DNA of 64,000 nt from DATGFK01 sp040007395 (GCA_040007395.1 JBDTVG010000242.1:5098-69097); one strand, 5' to 3'; positions 6,799 through 16,055 are shown, counted from the stretch's first letter. Notes: generated by a model from the letters alone, not told the origin. Numbers and translations: made by a program.

Positions 6799-9189
6799 AT
6801 GGATAGACAACGCCTTTTGCGGGCTGTTGGTCTATTTGGGTTGCTAGTTGCCGTGTACTTCCTGACCTACACTGGCGATCCAGTCAGCACGGACGAACTG
6901 CTCATGTTCGACGGGGCGCACAGCTTTCTGCATGGTAGATCGCTGGAACTAGCTTACACCAGCGAGTTCAGGCCGTACAGTACACCGCCGGGATATGCAC
7001 CCGTGATTGGGCTGGATACCGAGCCGATGCAAGCCTTTGTAGCGACCCCATTGCTGTGGCTCGCGGAGCATATTCCCGGCATCGGTATGATGCAGCTTGC
7101 TTGGACACTGAATATCTTCGCGACGGCTTTGACCGCTGTAGTGCTGTATTACTATGGTGTAGTGCTTGGCTACCGGGATCGGGCGGCGATCTTGACCGCT
7201 TTGGCGTTTGGGCTGGCAACTTATGCGTGGCCCTACAGCAAAATGTTCTTCCGCGAACCGCTGTTTACTCTACTGATTCTGATCTGCGCCTATGGGTTGG
7301 AACGGTGGCGGCAACAGATCGAAGGGATCGAAGGACAGCGTTTTCGACTTAGCTCATTTGTCGGTTGGCTGGTGTTAGCCTTACTCACGCTGGTGCTAGC
7401 AATGCTAACTAAGCAAACTAGCCTACTTGTTGCGCCTGTCCTGATTCTGGTGGCGCTACCGGGACGTGTACGGCGGTTGCTCAACTGGCGAATTGTGGCA
7501 GTTGTGATCCTCGTGTTGGCGGGAATTGGCCTTTTTGCACAGGTCTACCAGCAAAGTTTTTCGGGCAATCGCTACAATATTTTGGCACGGTTGGGCATAA
7601 TCGATTTGTCGTATGTACCACTGGCGCTCCCGGCGTACCTGATTAGCCCCGGCTTTAGTATCTGGGCGTTTTCGCCTGTGCTGCTATTGGGCTTCGCCGG
7701 ATTTTATAGCTTGCTGCGCCAAGGTCGTTTGCGACAGGCATTGGTTCCACTGACGTTTCTACTGTCGTTGGCACTCGGTTACAGTATCTTTCAGGGATCA
7801 AACTGGTATGGCGGTACAGGTTGGGGGCCACGCTATCTGCTACCTGTTGTACCATTTCTGGCGTTGTGGCTGCTGCCTATCGCCGACGCAATATTGACTC
7901 GCGGCTTGGCAGCGTGGAAGCAAGCTGTGATTGTCGGCGTAGGCGCGTTAAGTATCTTCGTGCAGGTAATCGGCGTGACTGTCTCGTTACAAGAATTTCC
8001 CGGCTACCTGTACGCCGAAGGGGTGGCATTGGGGCATTCGTTAGCTCCTTGGCAAGCGGGTGTCTGGAACCCCCTGTACAATCCGATCTTCGTACTGGCT
8101 CATCGCATCAACAGCCCCTCGCCGATTGCTTGGGTGCTAAACGGAACAGGTGCGATAGTCATCCCATTATGCTTGATCACGATTGGTACTGGCGTAGTGG
8201 TACTTGTTCGGCGCTGCACCTCGTGGCGTGGCTTTGGGCTATCGGCGGCAGCGGTGGGCGTAAGTCTCGCCGCGACATGTCTGCTCGGCTTAGGCAGCTA
8301 TTACCACGATCTGCGCTTCCGAGGCAACGATACGATCTTATGGCAAATTTTGGATAAGCTCAATGTGGGGATGCAGTCTGGCGATGCGGTGCTGCTCAAT
8401 GACAATTATTTTGTGCGTTTCCTGATGAATTACTACAAACGTCCAGAGCCAATTTATGCCATGCTGGATGCTCCCGGCGAACGGTTGGGCGATAACGCTA
8501 GCCCAGAGATCGTGACCGCCAATCCTGAACTACAAGCGCACACCTATGATGCCGTCATGCTGCCCCGACTCGCCGCTACTACATCACGTTGGTGGTACAT
8601 CACCGAGATGGGACCTTACTCGAAGGATCGGCTGCGACCTACCGAGCACTATCTAGTGCGACATTATTTTCCAGCTCAAGAATTAGTGACTGATGTTTCA
8701 GCACGGCTGATCACCTTTGCCCCGATCAACGCCCCGCCGGATAGTGTCCCGCCGTGGCCTGAACATAAGGTCGGCACGGACTTTGGCTCCGCTACGTTGG
8801 TCGGCTACGATCTGCCGCTTGGGGATGCGGTTCGTGCGGGTACGCTGCTGCCGATCTCGTTATTGTGGCGGCATGATGGCTGGCCCGCCGATCTATCACC
8901 CTTCGATTACAGCATCAATGTCTCACTGATCAACCATGAAGGCGCAACAGTGGCACAGCGAGCCATGCCCCCGCTAAGTACATTTGCGCCGATGTCAACA
9001 TGGGTTAAAGGTGGCTATTATCGCGACAATCACGCGCTCGAACTGCCCCCCAATTTACCAGCAGGCGATTATACGTTGTGGGTGCTAGTCTACGATTGGA
9101 GCAGGAATACCAATCTGCCAGTACGTAATGCTGCCCCAAATGCTCCTGCCGACCATATGGTGCTTGGAACCATTCATATAGGCAATTAG
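6799..9189 (+). CDS. Polytopic membrane glycosyltransferase-like protein (PMT/GT-C type)
   Basis: A 796-residue protein. The first 500 or so residues form about 11 hydrophobic segments. The first extracytoplasmic loop carries acidic residues (GDPVSTDELLMFDGAHSFL), and the next loop has FFREPLF. This is the usual GT-C arrangement (ArnT/PMT-like), in which an Asp or Glu of loop 1 binds metal or acceptor. The C-terminal 280 residues are a soluble, beta-rich extracytoplasmic domain. Such proteins transfer sugars from polyprenyl-phosphate donors to exported acceptors. The family is inferred from topology; no specific donor or acceptor can be named. Confidence 0.65.
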   Translation: MDRQRLLRAVGLFGLLVAVYFLTYTGDPVSTDELLMFDGAHSFLHGRSLELAYTSEFRPYSTPPGYAPVIGLDTEPMQAFVATPLLWLAEHIPGIGMMQLAWTLNIFATALTAVVLYYYGVVLGYRDRAAILTALAFGLATYAWPYSKMFFREPLFTLLILICAYGLERWRQQIEGIEGQRFRLSSFVGWLVLALLTLVLAMLTKQTSLLVAPVLILVALPGRVRRLLNWRIVAVVILVLAGIGLFAQVYQQSFSGNRYNILARLGIIDLSYVPLALPAYLISPGFSIWAFSPVLLLGFAGFYSLLRQGRLRQALVPLTFLLSLALGYSIFQGSNWYGGTGWGPRYLLPVVPFLALWLLPIADAILTRGLAAWKQAVIVGVGALSIFVQVIGVTVSLQEFPGYLYAEGVALGHSLAPWQAGVWNPLYNPIFVLAHRINSPSPIAWVLNGTGAIVIPLCLITIGTGVVVLVRRCTSWRGFGLSAAAVGVSLAATCLLGLGSYYHDLRFRGNDTILWQILDKLNVGMQSGDAVLLNDNYFVRFLMNYYKRPEPIYAMLDAPGERLGDNASPEIVTANPELQAHTYDAVMLPRLAATTSRWWYITEMGPYSKDRLRPTEHYLVRHYFPAQELVTDVSARLITFAPINAPPDSVPPWPEHKVGTDFGSATLVGYDLPLGDAVRAGTLLPISLLWRHDGWPADLSPFDYSINVSLINHEGATVAQRAMPPLSTFAPMSTWVKGGYYRDNHALELPPNLPAGDYTLWVLVYDWSRNTNLPVRNAAPNAPADHMVLGTIHIGN

Positions 9190-9191
9190 GG

Positions 9192-9641
9192 TTAATCGAT
9201 AGTTGATACAGGCCGCTCATACAGTTCCACTAGCACACCAAACGCACTTTTCGGATGAACAAAGCAATAGCGGATTCCCTCAGCATTGACCTTTGGTATG
9301 TCGTTGATTAGCTCGATCCCGTGTTCGGTTAGACGCTGCATAGTAGCCGTAATGTTCTCTACGGCGATACATAGGTGGTGCATTCCTTCGCCGCGCTTGG
9401 CAAGATACTTCGCTACGCCGCTGCTGTCATTGGTCGGCGCTAGCAGCTCGATCTCGCTTTCACCCAGTGGCAGAAACGCGATCTCGACTTCTTCGCTTTC
9501 ATTACGTTCGACTTTGCCCAGCGGTAGCCCCAGCGCAGTATGCCAGAAGGCTAGGGCGGCTTCTATATCCTCGACGACAATCGCCAGATGATCGAGGCGC
9601 ATCGTTTGTGTGATCGGTGTATTGTGTGTGCTCTGTACCAC
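9192..9641 (-). CDS. mce: Methylmalonyl-CoA epimerase (VOC family)
   Basis: Two VOC repeats with metal-binding positions visible: LDHLAIVVED at the start, GMHHLCIAVENI in the middle and a Glu near the end (LVELYE). The length (149 residues, or 136 from the internal ATG) is normal. The GTG at 9641 has an AAGGA ribosome-binding site, so I keep it. The enzyme interconverts (R)- and (S)-methylmalonyl-CoA on the route to succinyl-CoA, which needs the B12-dependent mutase. That links it functionally to the nearby cobalamin operon, though no mutase gene is in the window. Confidence 0.88.
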   Translation of the reverse strand: MVQSTHNTPITQTMRLDHLAIVVEDIEAALAFWHTALGLPLGKVERNESEEVEIAFLPLGESEIELLAPTNDSSGVAKYLAKRGEGMHHLCIAVENITATMQRLTEHGIELINDIPKVNAEGIRYCFVHPKSAFGVLVELYERPVSTID

Positions 9642-9726
9642 GTTATTTATCCTTATTGGTTTGTCCGGCTTTTTCCGATTGTAACGTATATGCTATACTG
9701 CATTTACCCGACAGATTGCTCTTTTC

Positions 9727-9757
9727 GGGTTTGTGTGACGTTGGATGACACAAACCC
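9727..9757. promoter_or_regulatory. Perfect 10-bp inverted repeat upstream of the ATPase gene
   Basis: gggtttgtgt at 9727-9736 is mirrored by acacaaaccc at 9748-9757 around an 11-nt loop. No T-tract follows on either strand, so it reads more like an operator or 5' UTR element between the divergent mce and ATPase genes than a terminator. Function is inferred. Confidence 0.45.
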
Positions 9758-9841
9758 ATCTTACACTGCAAGGCAGTTAGCCCTTTATCGTCTCCGTAAA
9801 GACTGTTAAGATTGCTATTATTGCCGGAGCATTCCAACATT

Positions 9842-10945
9842 ATGACCAGACCGGGTGGATCAAACGCTATGCAAAATTACCGTATGACGGGCGACCCGCG
9901 TCGCCGCCAGACGCGAGATTACCGCTACACGCTGACAAACAGCTTGCTCACTAACCTACACCGAGGCGAGTGCTGCGCGGTTGTTGGTGTAGGAAGTTGC
10001 GGCAAGTCGCGCCTGCTGCGCCATTTGGCTCGTCCCGAAACGCTGGAATATCATCTCGGTGATGCTGGCTATGACCACATGATTGTGCTGGTCGAGTGTA
10101 ATTCGTGGAGCAGCGATACGATCTGGGCTGCCTATGAAGGTATTGCCCGCAGCCTGATTCAGACGATGGAAAACGTCACACATCCAGCGCTTCAAAATGC
10201 GCGGCATGATCTTCAAGATTTGTATGAGGCGATCATCAGTAATCATGACATCGCCTATGCCCATTTGCAGGCCGGACTTGGCCCGCTGCTGAACGGCACC
10301 CAGTTGAACCTGACTTTGTGCTTCGACGAGTTTGACTTTGTATTCGAACGCTTCGACGCGCAGTTGTTTCGTAATTTGCGTGCGCTGCGCGACTCTTACA
10401 AATATCGCCTAACGTATATGGTAGCCACACGCAAGCAAATTCCTTACCAGCGCCCAGAAGATCAATGGCCCGAAGTCGAAACATTCTACGAATTGTTTTC
10501 CGATAATACGTTTGCGATTGGCCCGTATGATGCAAAAGATGCGACGGATATGCTGCTCGATCTGGAGAAGCGCTATGAATATCCACTGCGGACTCGCACC
10601 CGTGAAATGATCATCGAAGTCACAGGTGGACATCCCGGTTTGATCGGCGCGTCTTTTCGGCATTTGGAGCAGGTAAAGAATCAACCTCAAACTATTCAAC
10701 AAATGCTGCTATTGCTGATCAATGATACGACAACGAGAGAATGCAAGAAAATCTGGGATCCGCTGCGCCCCGGCGAACGGATCGTACTCAAGCGCATTGC
10801 GACCCATAACCGTCCCAGTAAGGATGAAGCGACTTCGATGGCGGAACTAAAATCGAAGGGATTGGTTCATGAACTGGATCAACGGGGCAGCGCCGAAATC
10901 TTCAGCCCGATCTTCCGAGAATATGTGCGTCACACCGAAGACTGA
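9842..10945 (+). CDS. AAA/STAND-like ATPase with C-terminal winged helix
   Basis: Contains a P-loop, VVGVGSCGKSRLL, and a Walker B, LTLCFDEFDFVF, followed by a sensor-like MVATRKQIP. The C-terminal region (GERIVLKRIATHN...SKGLVHEL...FSPIFREYV) looks like a winged-helix domain. The layout resembles the ORC/Cdc6-like AAA_16/STAND ATPases of archaea and Chloroflexota, often of unknown function and sometimes regulatory. Upstream in-frame starts exist (TTG at 9812). ATG 9842 or ATG 9869 is likelier, giving about 358-367 residues. No partner gene is adjacent. Confidence 0.65.
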   Translation: MTRPGGSNAMQNYRMTGDPRRRQTRDYRYTLTNSLLTNLHRGECCAVVGVGSCGKSRLLRHLARPETLEYHLGDAGYDHMIVLVECNSWSSDTIWAAYEGIARSLIQTMENVTHPALQNARHDLQDLYEAIISNHDIAYAHLQAGLGPLLNGTQLNLTLCFDEFDFVFERFDAQLFRNLRALRDSYKYRLTYMVATRKQIPYQRPEDQWPEVETFYELFSDNTFAIGPYDAKDATDMLLDLEKRYEYPLRTRTREMIIEVTGGHPGLIGASFRHLEQVKNQPQTIQQMLLLLINDTTTRECKKIWDPLRPGERIVLKRIATHNRPSKDEATSMAELKSKGLVHELDQRGSAEIFSPIFREYVRHTED

Positions 10946-11024
10946 TCGTGTAGGATGGCATTACTTGGAGTACCTTTCATGAGGCGAGGGGATACGAGCA
11001 TAAGTGCAATAAACCAGTATCGCC

Positions 11025-11082
11025 AAGACCCCTAAGTTCTGCATTTCCCCCAACATGCAGCTTACTTGGGGGTCTTAGTTTT
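11025..11082. terminator. Strong bidirectional terminator
   Basis: Long inverted repeat: aagacccctaagttctgcat (11025-11044) against the complementary arm at 11055-11076, followed by a T-run at 11079-11082. It separates the convergent ATPase and trehalose synthase genes and can end both. Confidence 0.8.
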
Positions 11083-11126
11083 ATCACTCCTTCAAAATTT
11101 GAGACGGCTTAAGTTTCACCCTTGCC

Positions 11127-12764
11127 TTAGACGGCTTTCTCTAGCCGGAACCAATAGAACGAATGCGGGCCAAGTGTGACAAAATAGGGCAGTTCACCGA
11201 TAGGTGGAAAGCGTGTCTCGCCAAAAAGTTCTACGGGTGTATATCCGGCAAATACACTCAGATCGAGTTCGGCGGGTTGCACAAAACGCGACAAGTTATT
11301 TACACACAGAATGTTTGAATCTCCGAGTGAACGGACAAAGGCTAGCACTTTGGTGTTGGTTGGCTGAAAAAACGTGATCGCGCCGCGTCCGAACACAGGA
11401 TTGAGCTTACGAAGGTGGATCACACGCTTCATCCAGTTGAGCAGTGATGATGGTGTTCGCTGCTGCCCTTCAACATTGATCGCCATATAGCCGTAAACAG
11501 GGTCGCTGACCACTGGAGCATAGAGTTGGGCGCTATCTGCGTCGGAAAAGCCCGCGTTGCGATCAATGCTCCACTGCATCGGCGTGCGTACCCCATTGCG
11601 ATCCCCCAGATAGATGTTATCACCCATCCCCAGTTCGTCGCCGTAGTAAATGACCGGGGAACCGGGCAGCGAAAATAGCAGTGCGTGCAGCAGTTCAATA
11701 CGGCGGCGACCATTATCCAGCAATGGAGCCAACCGCCGCCGAATGCCCACATTGATCTTCATGCGTGGATCTTTGGCATACTCGGAATACATATAATCGC
11801 GCTCTTCGTTCGTGACCATTTCGAGCGTAAGTTCGTCATGGTTACGCAAAAACTGACACCATTGGCAGTCCTCAGGAATGGCTGGAGTCTGGTGGACAAT
11901 ATCGACAATCGGTAAGCGATCTTCTCTCCGTACTGCCATATATAGACGCGGCATAACTGGGAAGTTGAAGGCCATGTGGAACTCATCACCATCACCGAAA
12001 TAGGCTCGGACATCGGAAGGCCATTGGTTCGCTTCCGCTAGCAAAATACGCCCTTTATACTTCTCGTCAATATGTTTTCGCATCCGCTTGAGATAGGCAT
12101 GTGTCTCTGGCAGATTTTCGCAGTTCGTCCCTTCGCGCTCGTAAAGGTAAGGAACTGCGTCTGTCCGAAAGCCGTCTAACCCCAAATCCAGCCAATAGTC
12201 CATCACCTTGAACATTGCCTTTTGGACGTGTGGATTGTCATAGTTCAGGTCGGGTTGGTGCGAAAAAAAGCGGTGCCAGAAATATGCGCCTGCCTGCTCA
12301 TCCCACGTCCAGTTTGATCGCTCCGTATCGGTAAAGATAATTCGCGCTTCCTGATATTTTAGAGGGGTATCGCTCCATACATAGTAATCACGATAGGGCG
12401 ACTTGGGATCGCTGCGCGCAGCCTGAAACCAAGGATGCTGGTCAGAGGTATGGTTGATTACTAGATCAGCAATAACCTTGAGACCGCGGCGATGCGCTGT
12501 TTTCAAGAACACTTTGAAGTCCTTGAGCGTCCCATAGTTGGGGTGGACATCATAGTAATCGGAGATGTCATAGCCGTCATCGCGTAAGGGCGAAGGATAA
12601 AACGGCAGTAGCCAAATGCAATCGACACCTAATTTTTGAATATAGTCAAGCTTTTGCGTCAAACCCGGAAAGTCGCCAATGCCGTCACCGTTTGAGTCGA
12701 AAAAAGTCTTGATGGGAAGCTCATAAAATAGCGCATCTTTATACCACAATGAATCGTTTTGCAC
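11127..12764 (-). CDS. treS: Trehalose synthase (maltose alpha-D-glucosyltransferase, GH13)
   Basis: A full-length 545-residue GH13 enzyme with a TIM barrel: WLLPFYPSPLRDDGYDISDY, DLVINHTSDQHPWF, nucleophile Asp202 in GFRTDAVPYL, acid/base Glu244 in LLAEANQWP and Asp310 in FLRNHDEL. The pattern is that of TreS, which interconverts maltose and trehalose in the cytoplasm. The start is GTG at 12764 with AGAGG 8 bp upstream; a stop lies just upstream in frame. No maltokinase is fused or adjacent. It is a monocistron ending in the strong terminator. Confidence 0.93.
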   Translation of the reverse strand: MQNDSLWYKDALFYELPIKTFFDSNGDGIGDFPGLTQKLDYIQKLGVDCIWLLPFYPSPLRDDGYDISDYYDVHPNYGTLKDFKVFLKTAHRRGLKVIADLVINHTSDQHPWFQAARSDPKSPYRDYYVWSDTPLKYQEARIIFTDTERSNWTWDEQAGAYFWHRFFSHQPDLNYDNPHVQKAMFKVMDYWLDLGLDGFRTDAVPYLYEREGTNCENLPETHAYLKRMRKHIDEKYKGRILLAEANQWPSDVRAYFGDGDEFHMAFNFPVMPRLYMAVRREDRLPIVDIVHQTPAIPEDCQWCQFLRNHDELTLEMVTNEERDYMYSEYAKDPRMKINVGIRRRLAPLLDNGRRRIELLHALLFSLPGSPVIYYGDELGMGDNIYLGDRNGVRTPMQWSIDRNAGFSDADSAQLYAPVVSDPVYGYMAINVEGQQRTPSSLLNWMKRVIHLRKLNPVFGRGAITFFQPTNTKVLAFVRSLGDSNILCVNNLSRFVQPAELDLSVFAGYTPVELFGETRFPPIGELPYFVTLGPHSFYWFRLEKAV

Positions 12765-12908
12765 GGACTGGCCTCTTCATGTTGATGAAACTCGCTGGAA
12801 TTACCCTTAATTTTAACCGTTTGATGAATGTTTAAACAGAGTCAGGGCAAACGCATCAAAACCTGCCTCGCCGTTGGGACAACATTCTGTAGCTTGCTGC
12901 GGAGTAAT

Positions 12909-13457
12909 TCATTTGAGTCGCCAAGCCAAGCCAGCGACCATTAACAGCACTTCATCGGCGACAAGGGCGATACGTTGGTTTGCCGCACCAAGTGCATCGC
13001 GATACAAGCGTCCAAGTCGATAGGGTGGCACAATACCCATGCCTACTTCATTGCTGACGATAATCCATGTAGCAGTGCTGGTTTGTTGTAGCGCCAACAG
13101 GTCGTCAATCTCGCTTAGGATCGCGGCATTTGCCTCGGCTTGGCTGCATGTTTCTGGCAGCGTTAGGAGCGCATTACTAGCCAACAAAGTAATACAATCC
13201 AGCAAGATGACATCGGTCAAGGCTGTCTGACGTATTTCCTCCGCCACATGCTGCGGTGCTTCAAGAGTATGCCAGCCTGCCGGACGCTGCTGCTGATGAG
13301 CAGCGATGCGTTCCCGCATTTCGTCATCGTAGGCTTGGGCGGTGGCAACGTACAGGACATGTTCCCCGCCAAGTTCCAGCGCTAATCGTTCGGCGGTGCT
13401 GCTTTTGCCGCTGCGTGCGCCGCCCAGAATAAAGATCAGTTTAGCCATATTAGCCAT
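12909..13457 (-). CDS. cobU: Adenosylcobinamide kinase / adenosylcobinamide-phosphate guanylyltransferase
   Basis: P-loop at the N-terminus (LIFILGGARSGKSSTAERLA), followed by LYVATAQAYDDEMRERIAAH and DVILLDCITLL, all standard for CobU/CobP. It phosphorylates adenosylcobinamide and attaches GMP for nucleotide-loop assembly. It begins about 4 bp after the cobS stop and is the last gene of the riboswitch operon. Length of 182 residues is usual. Confidence 0.93.
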   Translation of the reverse strand: MANMAKLIFILGGARSGKSSTAERLALELGGEHVLYVATAQAYDDEMRERIAAHQQQRPAGWHTLEAPQHVAEEIRQTALTDVILLDCITLLASNALLTLPETCSQAEANAAILSEIDDLLALQQTSTATWIIVSNEVGMGIVPPYRLGRLYRDALGAANQRIALVADEVLLMVAGLAWRLK

Positions 13458-13460
13458 GAA

Positions 13461-14180
13461 TCAAACCACACTGAGCAGGATCAACGATAACATCTCGACC
13501 AGTTCACAGAGTGCCCCGTAACTATCGCCGGTCAGCCCGCCGCCCAAGCGTTTCGCCATCCATCCCCCGACAATCACAACGAAAAGCAGAGTCAGCACCA
13601 ATAGCAAGACTCCTCGCCAGCCGAATAATATGGCGGCAAGTACGGTTATTATTGTGGCGGCGATAAGCTGAGTACGTCCGAAGCCATCACGATGGTAGAC
13701 TGCTAACCCCGCTGACCGCGCACGCGGAAATCGCGCTACTGCCAGTACCATTGCCCAGCGGCCCATAATCGGCGGCAAAATTAGCAGCAGAGGCGGCACA
13801 CTCCGCAGCGCGATCCACTTGCCAAGCAGCAGCAGCACGAGTCCAACCACCGCCCACGATCCGGTGCGAGGATCTTTCATAATCTCCAAGCGGCGTTCGG
13901 GCGCAACGGTTGCCAGTAGTCCATCACATGAATCAGCGAATCCATCGAGGTGCAGGCCGCCTGTCAATACGACCCAAATCAGCAGCGCCACAAACGCGGT
14001 CAAGTCCGGTGGCAGAAAGCGAATCGAGGCGGCAAGGGCAACGCTTACACCAATCACCAAACCGACGATAGGATAGAACGCAAACGAACGTCCCGGATGT
14101 CCACTCGAAATGCGACCTACAGGCAGTATCGTCAAAAACGCGAATGCGTCGATCAGCGGTTCGATTAGATTAGCCAGCAT
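13461..14180 (-). CDS. cobS: Adenosylcobinamide-GDP ribazoletransferase
   Basis: A polytopic CobS with the family signature FLTILPVGR near the start, a HLDGFADSCDGLL acidic motif and MKDPRTGSWAVVGLVLLLL. It joins AdoCbi-GDP to alpha-ribazole, the last assembly step, at the membrane. The ATG at 14180 is preferred over a TTG at 14213; it overlaps the end of the cupin gene by 11 bp. About 239 residues, normal for the family. It is followed immediately by cobU. Confidence 0.92.
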   Translation of the reverse strand: MLANLIEPLIDAFAFLTILPVGRISSGHPGRSFAFYPIVGLVIGVSVALAASIRFLPPDLTAFVALLIWVVLTGGLHLDGFADSCDGLLATVAPERRLEIMKDPRTGSWAVVGLVLLLLGKWIALRSVPPLLLILPPIMGRWAMVLAVARFPRARSAGLAVYHRDGFGRTQLIAATIITVLAAILFGWRGVLLLVLTLLFVVIVGGWMAKRLGGGLTGDSYGALCELVEMLSLILLSVV

Positions 14181-14511
14181 AGGACTCACTACGCGAATAT
14201 TCGGCGGGCGCAAAAAAGACTAGCACGGTTAAATCTTCGCTAATGTCGAAAAAGCGGTGTTCCACATTTGCTGCCACATAAACAATGCTACCTGCTTTTA
14301 CTGAACGCGATTCTTCCCCAACCCGAATCGAGGCGCTCCCGCTGACCACATAGTACACTTCGTCTTCGGTATGCGGCTGTTGCAGATCGGCTCCGCCAGC
14401 CGACAAATGATATACGCCTGCACTCAGCGACGGCACACGCAAAAATTCCAGCCATGAGCGCCCAGATTGCTGTTGTTGATCCATTAGCTGATCGCACTCG
14501 AAGGCATCCAT
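14170..14511 (-). CDS. Cupin-domain protein inside the B12 operon
   Basis: A 113-residue single cupin: PHTEDEVYYVVSGSASI (motif 1) and VYVAANVEHRFFDI (motif 2), with His/Glu residues at metal-binding positions. It sits between cobO (18 bp gap) and cobS (11 bp overlap), so it is translated as part of the cobalamin unit. I know of no fixed cupin step in B12 salvage, so its role there is open. A general small-molecule-binding or enzymatic cupin is the alternative. Confidence 0.85.
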   Translation of the reverse strand: MDAFECDQLMDQQQQSGRSWLEFLRVPSLSAGVYHLSAGGADLQQPHTEDEVYYVVSGSASIRVGEESRSVKAGSIVYVAANVEHRFFDISEDLTVLVFFAPAEYSRSESYAG

Positions 14512-14529
14512 CAGGTAATATTGCTCCGT

Positions 14530-15093
14530 TTAGAATTCGATCCCCGGCTGTGCCAGAATCCCCTGATCGGTGAAGGGATGCTTGATTTCGCGCATTTCCG
14601 TGACCAAATCGGCGTACTCGATCAATTCGGGGATGGCATCGCGCCCAGTGATAATCAGGTGCAGCATGGGCGGTTTGTTCGCGTCCAGCCATGCCCGCAC
14701 GTCGGCAAAATCTAGCCAACCAAAACTAAAGCAGTAGGTCATTTCATCCAAAATAATGATATGATAATCCCCGCTAACGATCTTAGCCTTTGCCAGTTCC
14801 CAGCCGTGCTTGGCTTTGGCAGCGCTCTCATCCAGATCTTTGCTCAACCATGTAAAGCCATCGCCGCTGCTCAAAAATTCGATACCCATTTTGCGGGCGG
14901 CTTTGTGCTCGCCAAAGTTGGCAGTTTCCGTCTTGATAAACTGGATTACACAGACCTTCATATCGCGACCCCAAGCACGGGTCATCACGCCCAATGCGGC
15001 GCTAGTTTTGCCTTTACCGTTGCCTGTATTAACAATGATCAAGCCTTTTTTCAGGTTCTGGCGACGTAGTGCTTCGGTCATAATCTCAGCCAT
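14530..15093 (-). CDS. cobO: Cob(I)yrinic acid a,c-diamide adenosyltransferase
   Basis: A CobO/BtuR/CobA-type adenosyltransferase of 187 residues. The P-loop-like GNGKGKTSAALGVMTRAWG binds ATP triphosphate in this family, and VCVIQFIKT, HIIILDEMTYCF and LIITGRDAIPELI are all conserved. It adenosylates cob(I)inamides and cobalamin. Its start overlaps the end of the BtuF-like gene by 16 bp. Confidence 0.94.
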   Translation of the reverse strand: MAEIMTEALRRQNLKKGLIIVNTGNGKGKTSAALGVMTRAWGRDMKVCVIQFIKTETANFGEHKAARKMGIEFLSSGDGFTWLSKDLDESAAKAKHGWELAKAKIVSGDYHIIILDEMTYCFSFGWLDFADVRAWLDANKPPMLHLIITGRDAIPELIEYADLVTEMREIKHPFTDQGILAQPGIEF

Positions 15094-15998
15094 GCCGATC
15101 CTTCATGTCCAAAGTGGAAAACTTCGGGATGGAGAATCTCTGCCAGAATTTCCAATGAGTCGCTGAGACGGGGGCCGGGGCGATTGAAGTATTGGTTGCC
15201 ATCAGTCACATAAACGCGATGCTGCTGCACAGCTCGCAGTTCAGCCCAACCGGGCTGCTGGGTCAAGATCGGGACATCCTGACAAGCGCGGGCAATATCA
15301 TAGCCACAGGGCAGCAATACAATCACTTCGGGGTCTTGCGCCTGTAGATCCGCCCATGTCATCCAAGGCGAATGTTGTCCCGCTTGACCAAACAAGTTCA
15401 CGCCGCCTGCCATTTCGACCAATTCTGGCATCCAATTTCCGGCTGCCATCAATGGGTCGATCCATTCGATGCAGGCGACAGTGGGTTGGTGGGCGATATT
15501 GCGGGACTGTTGTTCGATTCCAGCCATGTACTGTTTCATCTGTGCTACAAATACGTCGCCCCGTTCAGGTACGCCGAGTGCTTGAGCGACCCGTTGAATA
15601 TCCCTGAATACATCTGCCAGTGCATTAGGTTCTAGCGATACAATTTGCGCCGACGTATCCAACCAATCGCACGCGGCACGCTCTACATCGGCAAGGCTGA
15701 CCGCACATACCTCACACTGTGACTGGGTAACGATCACCTCTGGTTGTAACTGCTTGAGTAAGTCGGTATGGACATTATAGACCGACAGCGCCTCGTGCAG
15801 AATTTCCTTGACCTGCATATTGATCTCGCCGCTGGTTCCATGTGGGTCAAACTTCGGTTCTGTGCAAGGTGGCAATTGCTGCACCGTAATCGGGTAATCG
15901 CACTCGTGAGAGCGCCCGACCAACTGCGCCTCGAAGCCTAATGCACAGACAATCTCGGTGGCACTGGGAATAAGCGATACAATATTTTTCACAACCAT
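15078..15998 (-). CDS. BtuF-like cobalamin-binding protein without signal peptide
   Basis: A 306-residue class III substrate-binding fold: VSLIPSATEIVCALG, HECDYP, VEMAGGVNLFG and PEVIVLLPCGYD are typical of the cobalamin-binding BtuF/FecB family. It begins directly with MVVKNIVSLIP, with AAGGAG 10 bp upstream, so it has no export signal. Either it is cytoplasmic or export depends on something unseen. It is the first gene after the B12 riboswitch. No BtuC/BtuD genes are in the window. Confidence 0.85.
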   Translation of the reverse strand: MVVKNIVSLIPSATEIVCALGFEAQLVGRSHECDYPITVQQLPPCTEPKFDPHGTSGEINMQVKEILHEALSVYNVHTDLLKQLQPEVIVTQSQCEVCAVSLADVERAACDWLDTSAQIVSLEPNALADVFRDIQRVAQALGVPERGDVFVAQMKQYMAGIEQQSRNIAHQPTVACIEWIDPLMAAGNWMPELVEMAGGVNLFGQAGQHSPWMTWADLQAQDPEVIVLLPCGYDIARACQDVPILTQQPGWAELRAVQQHRVYVTDGNQYFNRPGPRLSDSLEILAEILHPEVFHFGHEGSAWLRL

Positions 15999-16033
15999 GC
16001 TGGCGATACTCCTTACCTAGCAAATAACAAAAA

Positions 16034-16055
16034 ACCCGACCTGTTCGGATCGGGT
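16034..16055 (-). terminator. Riboswitch expression-platform terminator
   Basis: Read on the minus strand: an 8-bp stem (acccgatc ... ggtcgggt, loop cgaaca) followed by six to seven T residues, located between the cobalamin aptamer and the BtuF-like gene start. It fits transcription attenuation of the operon when B12 is bound. Confidence 0.8.
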
